From the NCBI GenBank assembly GCA_025200525.1, contig CM045763.1:58979530-59043529 (forward strand): a stretch of DNA of 64,000 nucleotides, read 5' to 3'. Source of the stretch: Camellia lanceoleosa (lineage: Eukaryota; Streptophyta; Magnoliopsida; Ericales; Theaceae). The translations under genes and the position numbers were made by a program. Of this stretch, positions 56,007 to 64,000 are shown in pieces. Numbering within the stretch: the first letter of the stretch is position 1; each line of letters starts with the position of its first letter. Under the pieces are notes generated by a model. It saw only the letters and a program-made list of their open reading frames with translations, was not told the DNA's origin and ran no database searches.

Positions 56007-56204
56007 CATCACTTGGTTCATATTGATGAAACTTGGCAGCGCAGCTTACCAAACAAAAAGCATTACTTGTTTATATTGGTGAAACTTGGCAACATCTTAG
56101 GCAATTAATTTTTTTAAAAAAATAAAAAAAAAGTCGGTGTCGTGAAACAATTGCACGATTTCTTCTATAGCAAAAATAGGAAAGTTTTTAATTAAATTTT
56201 TAGA

Positions 56205-56655
56205 ATGCATAAATTTTTATGTATTATTATTTTGAGTATAGCGATATTTTTATCGTTTATTATGTCGGATCTTTATTATTTGTGGAGTATAAATTTTTAT
56301 ACATAATTATTTTGAGTATGGAGATCTTTTTATCATGTCTTATGCCGGACCTTTGTTATGCATTATTATTTCGAGTATGGATATATTTTTATCATGTATT
56401 ATATTGAATTTTTATTATCTGCAAAGTATAAATTTTTATGAATTATTATTCTGATTATGGAGATATGTTTTATCATGTAATATGTTGGACCTTTGTTATC
56501 TGCGAATCGTGAATTTTTATGCATTATTAATAAGAGCATGGTGATATTTTTATCATGTACTATACCGGACCTTTGTTATGTTCGAATCAGGAATTTTTTT
56601 TATTAACGAGTATGGAGATATTTTTTTATTATGCATCATACCAGACTTTATATTA
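56205..56655. repeat. Degenerate 79-bp minisatellite, six units
   Basis: Unit hallmark TTTTTATCATGT...GGACCTTTGTTAT at about 56246, 56324, 56384, 56463, 56542 and 56618. Spacing is near 78-79 bp, except one 60-bp unit lacking the TATAAATTTTTAT segment. AT-rich, non-coding; the 62-residue open frame inside it reflects the repeat. Confidence 0.75.
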
Positions 56656-56932
56656 AGAGAGAGGGATATGTACTATAGTTACCATAGTATCTCTCCTCCT
56701 TATTAGAAATAGAAGGTAAGAGATGAGGGTAAGGAAAAAGACTTTTCAAATTCTGATTTTCTTAGAATTTATGAGAGAGACATGAAGTAAAGAGACATTA
56801 AGGTCAAGTTTGGGTACTCCCAAATAATCTAAAAAATTAAAAAGTTATTCAAAAAGTTAAAAAGTTAACACTATATTAAAAAAAACAAAAAATTATTAAC
56901 GCACAACTCTTCATTCATTTTTTCTCTAAAAA

Positions 56933-56937
<5 letters not shown>

Positions 56938-56984
<47 letters not shown>

Positions 56985-57048
56985 CAAAAATATTTTATCA
57001 ATTTTTTTTTTTTTTTTTTTTTGAAAAAAAAAAAAAGAAAAAAATTTA
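56938..57048. repeat. Poly-T / poly-A homopolymer block
   Basis: Runs of T then A, twice, forming an imperfect A/T hairpin. Assembly accuracy is doubtful in this stretch. Confidence 0.8.
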
Positions 57049-57080
57049 GTCTTCCCACTAAATGTCTTTGAAAAGTATTA

Positions 57081-57362
57081 CTCCTTCTGTCCTAAAATAA
57101 TAATTTTTTTTGAGGAATTTAACCTTTTTTTGATAGTATAATTATTGCATTTGAGAAAAGTTAATTTTCTAAAATTATTCTTTTAATAGTACATTTTTTA
57201 GGAATATCAATGTCATAATTGTACTTTTTATATTGTTTATTAATTTAAAAGAATGGCAAAATAGAAAATTTACATTATTTTTGTACTTGATTTTGAAGAG
57301 GGACTAATATTTTGGAACAATGAAAAATAGAATAAGAGACTAATATTTTGGGACGGAGGGAG
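57081..57362. mobile_element. Stowaway-like (Tc1/mariner) MITE, 282 bp
   Basis: Ends CTCCTTCTGTCCTAAAATA and, reversed, CTCCCTCCGTCCCAAAATA, the classic Stowaway terminus, with TA on both sides (57079-57080 and 57363-57364). Interior AT-rich without ORF. The right terminus is better preserved than the left. Confidence 0.88.
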
Positions 57363-57637
57363 TATAAAAAAAAAAAAAAAACAATCTGTCTCCGTTTTTA
57401 TATTTGCCCGGAGAGTATACATAAGTCAAGTTTGGTATCTACTAAATAATATAAAAAGTTAAAAAGTCAAAAAATCACTATCCTATTTAAATCACATCAT
57501 TTTATTTAAATTACATTACTTCTCTAACATATCATATCAAACCAAACCCATATAAACTAATAAATTAAAAAATACACTTATTCAAAACATTGCGAACCAA
57601 CCCATAGTCTTTCCTCTCACTTTTTAAAAGCATTTAA

Positions 57638-57929
57638 TGGGTATGTTTGGTTTGAGTTTGGGAGATGAGTTTGGGAGATAAAAAGTATGAAAAGTTGTTT
57701 GGTTTGATTTTTTTGGAAAGATGTTTTGAAAAATTATTTTGAGAGAGAGTTTTGGAAAAAGTAATTGATTTGATGTGTATGAGAGAGAGATTTATTTGGA
57801 AAACTTGTTTGGTTTACAAGTTTTGAGAAATTATTTTAGAAAAATTTGTTTAGTTTGAGTTTTTCTGAAAACTCATTTGTAGAGAAATTTTCCTAAAATT
57901 TTTTGAGAAATTCAAACCAAACGAACCCA
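57638..57929. mobile_element. MITE with TGGGTNTGTTTGGTTTGA ends, 292 bp
   Basis: Left TGGGTATGTTTGGTTTGAG; right end reversed TGGGTTCGTTTGGTTTGAA. AAT on both sides if the element is taken as starting at GGGT. The interior repeats GAGTTTGGGAGA and GAGAGAGAGTTTTGG. A decayed relative is at 48500-48790. Confidence 0.75.
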
Positions 57930-58189
57930 ATATCTCTTGTTAAATGTGTTTAAAAAGTCAAAAAAGAACGATCTGTGTTTCTGTCTTTGTATTTGCCTTG
58001 AAAGTACGCATAGCTTTTGACACTGCTCCTTCCTACTTTTGAAAGGCATTTAATGTCTCGTACTTTTTTTTTTTTTTCAAACATAAATTTCAAGAAGGAT
58101 AATAATTTTTCTTTCGAATTTTTCTTTTCCGAATTTTTTGATTGTCCAAAACGATGTTATTTTAAGCAGTTTCTTTTTTCTTTTTTTTT

Positions 58190-58660
58190 TCTTTCCTCCT
58201 TTATGTCTGAAATGCAGAGAGGAAGAGGAAGAGGAAAAGGAAGAGGGAGAGAGAGAGAAAGAAAAAGAGAGGGGAAGAGAGAATGGAGAGAGAGAGGGTT
58301 GAGGCCGTCGCCGATCGCCGCCGCCTCCGCCGATCGCTGTCGCCTCCGCCTCCGCCTCCACCGATTGAGGGTCGAGGCCGTCGCAGCCCAGCCCGATTTT
58401 GTTTTTTTTTTTTTTTTTTTTCTGAATCTGAAATGAAGGGAAAAAAATAATGGTGATGTTGATGATGAAGATGAATGGTTGATTTTTTTATTTTTTTTTT
58501 GGATTTGGTGGTTGAAATTTTTTTTTTTTTTTTTGGGATCTGATGATGATGTTGATGATGAAGATGAATGGTTGATGTTGGTCTCGGTCTCTCTCTCTCT
58601 CTTCTTCTTCTTCCTCCTTTTTTGATTTTCTTCTTCTGAAAAAAAAAAAAAAATCAAAAC
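58190..58660. repeat. GA-rich, GC-rich and GATGAT low-complexity block
   Basis: GAGGAAGAG/GAGAGA tract (58215-58300), then a GC island with CGCCGCCTCCGCC and two GAGG(G)TCGAGGCCGTCGC-like units (58300-58400). Two copies of ATGTTGATGATGAAGATGAA follow (about 58455 and 58548), about 93 bp apart and separated by T-runs. The open frames crossing it on both strands are low-complexity and not gene-like. It may be cargo or an untranslated-region fragment in an unidentified element. Confidence 0.5.
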
Positions 58661-59782
58661 AATGAAACGACGTCATTTTGATTTCGGGAGGATTCGGGAA
58701 AGGACAAATTCGAGCTACATAGCACAAAAAAATTAGAAATTGAAAAGTCTTTCTCACCTTCGTCTCTTGTCTCTTTCTTTTTCTCATTTTTCCTCTATCT
58801 CTCATAAAACCTAGGAAAGAGAAAGACTACCATCCTTTTTATATTATGGGCTTTGTTGGGAGATTTATTTTTTTTTATATTTTTTTTTTTTTAATTTATT
58901 TTTTTTTTTTTTTGTTTGTTTTAGTTAGCTTTATATACTTTATATAACTGTGGAAATCAATCAATCTTACTATTGGGATCTGAGAGAGGGAAAGAAAATT
59001 TAAAAAAAAAAAAAATAAAAGTTGAAAATTTATAATTATATAAAAAAGTTTTGACTTTATAAATTTTCATTCTTCCCTTTCCAACATATACATCTCATAA
59101 TTAAAAAAATAATAATATAATTCTATATTTTTTGAGTCATAATTAAAATAATAAAAAAAAAACATAATCAAATATCACATAAGACATAACCAAAGATTCA
59201 TGAGTTATAACTAAAATATTGTCATAATTAAAAGAGAAAATTGATCATAATTAAGAAATAAAATAATATAATTAAGAATGCATATAATATACTCCTTTTA
59301 AGGGTGTGCACTGTGTGTAGTAAAATTTTTCAAATATTATATAGTTAATATTCTTTTAGTCGGATTGGGATGAGTGGGTATATATACATATGGATGATTG
59401 GTTATCGATCGCAAATCCACGGAATTTTAGTACAAAAAACTTGCAACTGATGATTATGTTCTTCGGAATCGTTCGTAACAGTCCGAGTCGACTCGAGTTG
59501 GATGATTTGGGCGAGTATTTGGTTTTCATGAACAACCCTTTTGTTAGAGACAACAAAAGCTTTGCCTTGTGTCCCTTATGGGCTTCGCATTTTTGGTTTG
59601 GCATAGTTTAAAAAGGTTAAAGTTAAGAAGTTATTTAAAAAGTTAAAAAAATATTATTATTCATCAAAAAAATTAAAAAATTAATTTTTTACAAAAGGTA
59701 TAATTTTGAATGGATGTATGTGCAGCTGCTGTGCTGCGGGGTGGACAAAAATGAAATCATTAGGTGTGATTTTCATACATTG

Positions 59783-60097
59783 TTGTTCGGCCTGTGGGGG
59801 TCATCACGAGTCACGTTTTGATAATCTGAACCGTTAAATGTGTAGAATTCGTCGAGTAATATATGTCTGTAAAAAATCACATTAATCGGATATCGATAAT
59901 TATATGATCAAATCAGTTATGTACAACAAATGGATGGTGTTATAATTAATGATTGAACAAAAACAAATCTGATCAGATAGCTATCGATATTGGATCAACG
60001 TGATTTTTTATAGATATATAGTACTCGACGAGTTATACACATTGAACGGTTTAGATTATCAAAATGGGACCCGTGATGACCCCCACGGGCCAAACAA
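59783..60097. repeat. Hairpin (foldback) MITE, 315 bp, arms about 128 bp
   Basis: Left arm TTGTTCGGCCTGTGGGGGTC and reversed right arm TTGTTTGGCCCGTGGGGGTC. The complementarity continues through TTTTGATAATCTGAACCGTT / TTTTGATAATCTAAACCGTT, GTCGAGTA and AAAAAATCAC to about 59911 and 59970, leaving a loop of about 60 bp. It is more GC-rich and better preserved than the other foldbacks. Confidence 0.8.
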
Positions 60098-60690
60098 AAC
60101 CGTCCATTGCAATGCCTGAAAAATAGCCAATAATTTCCTACTCCCACTTCTGTAATCTTTTCCTACATACTTCTTTATATAATTTTTTAATACATATTTT
60201 TTCATAAAAAGTCAAAAAGTTAACCCAAATATCTATATTTTTTTCCTCAACTTTTTAGTCTAAAAAGACAAAAATTGCACTTATTTAGGACACCCCAAAT
60301 AACCCTAGTCTCTTAGGCTTTGTTTGTTTCTGAACCAAGTTAGATGAGATTATTAATATGGTAAGATTAATATGATTATATTAAGTTAAAAATGTAAGAT
60401 AACATGTATTTATTTTTTACATTAGTGTAGTGGTTATTAGTTAAAAAATTATTTGTCATGAACTAAATAAGTGAACTTATTTGATAATATCATATTTTTC
60501 TTTTTTTACATATCATTATGTAAAAAGTTAAAAAATATATTTATTTAGATCATGCTAAATAACTCTTAATTTGAATAAAATATATAAATTATATAAAAAT
60601 TCTCATTATATAAAATGTGATTTTTACTTTTGTAAAATGGCGATTGAGGAGCAATGAAGTCTTTTCACCTACAATCTCACCTACAAACAT
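60098..60690. other. AT-rich intergenic
   Basis: Contains one unpaired MITE-like end (GGCTTTGTTTGTTTCTGAAC near 60318), but no partner end or gene is recognised. Confidence 0.4.
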
Positions 60691-61065
60691 AATGACTTGT
60701 TTGGTTTAGAATTTTTTTTTTTAAAAAAAAAATTTGAGTTTTTATTTATTTTTTATTTTGTGTTTTTTATTTTATTTTTAGAGAATTTTTGTAATATTTT
60801 AAGAATTTTTTTTTTTTTTTACTTTTTAAATTTACCTAATCTAGATACATTAACAAGTAAAAATATTTGTGAAAATTTCCAAAAAAAAATTAATAAATAC
60901 ATAAGGATATAAAAATATATTGAATTTTAATATTTTTTTGTATTTAGTGAATTTAAAAAGAAAAAATTACTTAAAATATTAAAAAAAATTCATTAAAATT
61001 AAAAAAAATACAAAAAACAAAAAAACTAAATTATCAAAAAAATCAATCTAAATCAAATAATATTT
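60691..61065. repeat. Foldback element with TTGTTTGGTTTAGA ends
   Basis: Left CTTGTTTGGTTTAGAATTTT; right end reversed ATATTATTTGATTTAGATTG, with A/T-rich inverted interior. The open frame inside (60697-60912) is T-run translation only. Confidence 0.5.
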
Positions 61066-61246
61066 GTAGACTCCACCTCACTACTAATTCAGTTCGATCA
61101 TTTATCTCTCAAAATAAACGGGCCTTATCCTATTAAAAATTAAAATAAAGCCCAAAAACAATTCCTGTTGGACCAAATTGAAAAAAAAAATACAATAATA
61201 ATAAGTCCATTGTGACTGAAATCGACAGAAGGAAACAAAACAACTT

Positions 61247-61330
61247 CGGGGTGTTTTGAGAAGTTAGTAAAAAGTTAGCTTTTGACTTTTTATCAAGTTT
61301 TTTGGCTTTTTTAGAGGTGATTTGAGAAGT
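61247..61330. other. Candidate terminal repeat of the Harbinger element
   Basis: GGGGTGTTTTGAGAAGTTAGTAAAAAG at 61249 (only its first part is quoted as the end: GGGGTGTTTTGAGAAGTT) and a second copy GGTGATTTGAGAAGTTAG at 61315 look like a doubled Harbinger-type end. The matching end would lie beyond the window, so this is unproven. Confidence 0.35.
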
Positions 61331-61499
61331 TAGTAAAAAGTTGACTTTTTGATTTTTGGTTTAATATTTTTTAAAAGTGTCAAATCACTGCAAAATGACG
61401 AAAATACCCTTACCTTTTACTGAAAATTACGATGCTGCCCTTGTGTGCATCAACACTGTTTTCACATGTAACAGCCACTGAAATGTTCCAACAAATTTT

Positions 61500-61985
61500 A
61501 TTTTATTTTTATGAGTACTACAATTTCCAAAGTTTACCAAATACTTTATATTATTACAAATTTATTATTATCTTTTTTACGAATTTATTTTTTTTATTAT
61601 TACAAGTTTATTAGTAAATGTATTTTTTTTTATACAAACAATTACCAAATTATCCAAACAATTATTGCAAAAGACCAAAATACCCGTAGCAAATTTTTTA
61701 AAATTATTATGACAGTTTTGTTAATTATTTTTACTTTAATTTTTTTTATTAGTACTACAATTTTCAAATTTTACCAAATACTTTTTATTATTACAAATTT
61801 ATTATTCTCTTTTTTACGAATTTATTATTTTTATTATTACAAGTTTATTAGTAAATGTATTATTTTTTTTATACAAACAATTACCAAATTGTCCAAACAT
61901 GTATTGCAAAAGACCAAAATACCCGTAGCAAATTTTTTAAAATTATTATGACAGTTTTATTAATTATTTTTATTTTAATTTTTTT
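61500..61985. repeat. 238-bp tandem duplication
   Basis: TACTACAATTTCCAAAGTTT at 61516 recurs as TACTACAATTTTCAAATTTT at 61753, and AAAAGACCAAAATACCCGTA at 61669 recurs at 61907. Two nearly complete copies, period about 238 bp. The repetitive 146-residue frame here is a consequence, not a gene. It lies beside the Harbinger pseudogene, possibly inside the same element. Confidence 0.8.
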
Positions 61986-62175
61986 TAGGCATATTTATTT
62001 TTTAAATTTTTCCCAACAAATTGCGCTCTTACATTAATTAATTTCCACATTACAATTTCGTAAACGCCCTTCAGAACCTGCAACTTACCAACAGAACCGT
62101 ACATTTTTTTTGACACTTACAGCAGTTTCACACATTCATTTCGTTTGCCATCACCTTGTACAGACCGAACAGGAT

Positions 62176-63600
62176 TTACAACCCAAGTTGACGCCAATGT
62201 TGCACTAATTCATTTCGTATTGATTTCCTCACTTCGTTCATATGTACGTCATCGTCGTCCTCTGGTTCACCATCATCATCGTCACCAAGACCGTCAACAT
62301 TTGGCATGTCGTTGAATGTAAAATTCTCTGCATTCGCAACCTTGTTGAATGCTTCATCGTCGCTCGAGTTGCGGTGTATAAAATTACGTATTGCCATTGA
62401 AGCACCAACCAATGGCACCTGTACTTTCACGAAATCATATCGCGGCATGTTATGTAGGAATCCCCATTACGCTTTCAATACGCCGAACACATGTTCAATT
62501 GCACTCTGTGAGTGCACCGTGTTGAAAATTTCGTTTGCATTTTTTGGCCGTCCTGTTGCGCGAAACACCTCCTGGTGGTAGCGGCATCCCTTAAACGGCG
62601 CCAAAAATCCTTTTTGGTTCTTGTACACCGCATCAACAAGGTAATATTTTCCTGGTTGTAAATAAATAATTTCGCATTAGTACGGTGGTCGATTACAAAT
62701 ATGAAATGCACACCACTAATAAAAACAAAAAAAGATGTGTCGTTCATCCTACCTTTCTCTGGCATGGGGAATTGTTTGGCTGGGTCCTATGTTACTTCGT
62801 TAAAAACTCTACTGTCATGCATACTTCCCTCCCATCCGCAAGATATAAAAGTAAAACACAAATCAAAATCACACACTGCGAATATGTTTTCCGTGTGCCG
62901 TCCTTTATGGCCAAAATATGGCGGTGCCTCTTGAGGCGAGAGATGTGCCTCCACATGTGTGCTGTCAAGCGCGCCAATACAGTCCTACAGAATCACACAA
63001 CATCATGTGAATAAGAAATGCTACTACCCAAAAAAAGTTTGTGAGTATATTCCGAAAGTGGCTACTATTCATAATTAAAATGTGCCAAAAATAAATACCC
63101 TCACTTTGAATGGGAAATATTTTCGTCGGGACTCCAAATACGGATGTCTATTGTGTTATGACCTTGTCGGTCGGCAGTATGCTCTCGTGAACAACTTCGT
63201 CGCTTTAAGAACTCGCATTACGTGATGCCAGACTGTTTCTCCCGAGTGTTGAAAACGGTCTTCTATGTCCCAACTAGTGAAGCCCTGTAACACCAAAATG
63301 AATGCCGACACTCTCAACTACGTCTATACCATGGGGATGCTGTGGTACTAGGAGGCCGCAATCCTTAACTAATGTCTTGCACAACATCAAGAACACATCT
63401 TGTGACATCCGAAAATTTCGCTGAAATGCTTCATTCCTTCCTCGAAGCATCTCCTGCATCCATATGCTACCAGTCAATGCGGATGTGTGAAATGGAGTCC
63501 TGTCAACATACGCGTACTCATTGGCAACGCGAGCAATTTCCACCCAAATTATTGATGTCGTCGACTCCATTTCTCCGATCTTCTCTAGTATCCAAGTATT
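62176..63600 (-). pseudogene. PIF/Harbinger transposase (ALP1-like), decayed
   Basis: Family role: DDE nuclease that moves PIF/Harbinger elements. Seen on the minus strand: MESTTSIIWVEIARVA at 63570; RTPFHTSALTGSIWMQEML; FRMSQDVFLMLCKTLV; after a frameshift near 63285 RFQHSGETVWHHVMRVLKA. Intron about 63103-62985 (GTGAGG...CTGTAG) precedes DCIGALDSTHVEAHLS (first D) and GHKGRHTENIFAVC, then GWEGSMHDSRVFNEV (second D). A second intron about 62753-62654 falls exactly inside PEKGKYYLVDAVYK, then HSQSAIEHVFGVLKA (E). The acidic C-terminus (GDDDDGEPEDDDD) ends at 62176. Stops lie in TRS-HNRHPYLE, EVT-DPAKQF and LKA-WGFL. The DDE residues are kept. No Myb-like partner gene is visible; the element may run past 64000. 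Confidence 0.88.
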
Positions 63601-64000
63601 TATTTGGCCATTGCGTACGACTCCCGAGCTAGTACCTTCTTATGCATCCATAGACGTTGCAAATTATATGAAATAAGAACTACCAGCTATAGATTTGATT
63701 TGCCGAAATGAGTTGCACAACTCCATGATATATAACACTCCTGCAGAAGTATATTCAACTACTATCAACGTGTGTTACTGTGGGCATGTAATTGTCCAAA
63801 GCATAGTACACCAAACACTACCATGTGAATGCTACTACATTTGCAGGTTTGTACAATTTGTAGTTTGCATGCTTGCATATAAGCATCTAACTTTCTTGTG
63901 CTTCTGATTGACATATGCCACATCCACTTTTTCAATATTTGATGTGAATTGTTTTAGAATAAAATAATGTACATAAAGAAATGTAAATAAATAAGATAAT
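63601..64000. other. No feature recognised
   Basis: Possible remainder of the Harbinger element or intergenic DNA. The open frame 63695-63907 (+) lacks any family feature. Confidence 0.4.

Noticed and set aside
58017..58436. 139-residue plus frame and overlapping minus frames
   Set aside because: Arg/Glu and poly-Lys stretches from GA tracts and T-runs; frames open on both strands only because of low complexity.
61511..61951. 146-residue hydrophobic frame, could look like a membrane protein
   Set aside because: Internal repetition exactly matches a 238-bp DNA tandem duplication of AT-rich sequence.

Overview
This is nuclear DNA from a flowering plant, most likely a eudicot. The evidence is AT-rich intergenic sequence, GT-AG introns, CC-type NLR disease-resistance genes, a G-type lectin (S-domain) receptor kinase, and typical plant mobile elements: Copia, Tat-type Gypsy, Helitron, PIF/Harbinger, Stowaway and many MITEs. 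The species cannot be named from this sequence. I see no rRNA, tRNA, CRISPR array or organellar gene. No host gene in the window is intact. It reads as a decaying resistance-gene and receptor-kinase cluster invaded by several waves of transposons.

Layout: 1-1783 holds NLR-A on the minus strand, cut by the window edge and by an in-frame stop. 1.8-6.3 kb holds foldback and MITE-like elements, including a 1.6-kb terminal-inverted-repeat element (3691-5266) with gene-like GC-richer cargo. 7.4-8.7 kb is an old LTR plus gag remnant of the same Gypsy family seen at 35-46 kb. 8896-9459 is a non-autonomous Helitron. 10.1-18.2 kb is a seven-exon S-domain receptor-kinase pseudogene (minus strand), split inside its lectin domain by a Copia element (13045-17788) with a perfect 5-bp target duplication. 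18.4-19.8 kb is a long inverted repeat with two nested MITEs. 21.05-23.86 kb is a deletion-derived Copia element.

24.9-26.4 kb is the leucine-rich-repeat remnant NLR-B, interrupted by a solo LTR of the 13-kb Copia family. 26.5-29.7 kb is a SIRE-like Copia fragment (LTR plus gag) that lies in the repeat domain of NLR-C (29.7-31.9 kb, minus strand). NLR-C carries a nonsense codon where an Arg is expected after its RNBS-B motif. 32-35 kb holds MITEs, a 52-bp tandem array and an interrupted foldback element.

35083-46192 is a nearly full-length 11.1-kb Tat-lineage Ty3/Gypsy element (target duplication GTTAG). It has gag, protease, reverse transcriptase, RNase H, a second RNase H and integrase on the minus strand. 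On the plus strand it carries an antisense, intron-containing gene with a coiled-coil C-terminus, and two tandem-repeat arrays separate the two coding blocks. This is the most unusual object in the window. 46-49.9 kb holds more foldback repeats. 49888-54603 is a third degraded Copia element with TSD ATATA. 55-61 kb is a MITE and minisatellite field that includes a Stowaway element and a striking 315-bp hairpin element. 62.2-63.6 kb is a PIF/Harbinger transposase pseudogene, a plausible relative of the sources of the GTTTGG-type MITEs.

Most in-frame stops can be explained as C-to-T or G-to-A changes of CAA, CAG, CGA or TGG codons. This fits methylation-driven decay of both the transposons and the neighbouring host genes. 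The genes do not form a working pathway here. The common theme is an immune-receptor cluster being taken apart by insertions and point decay.
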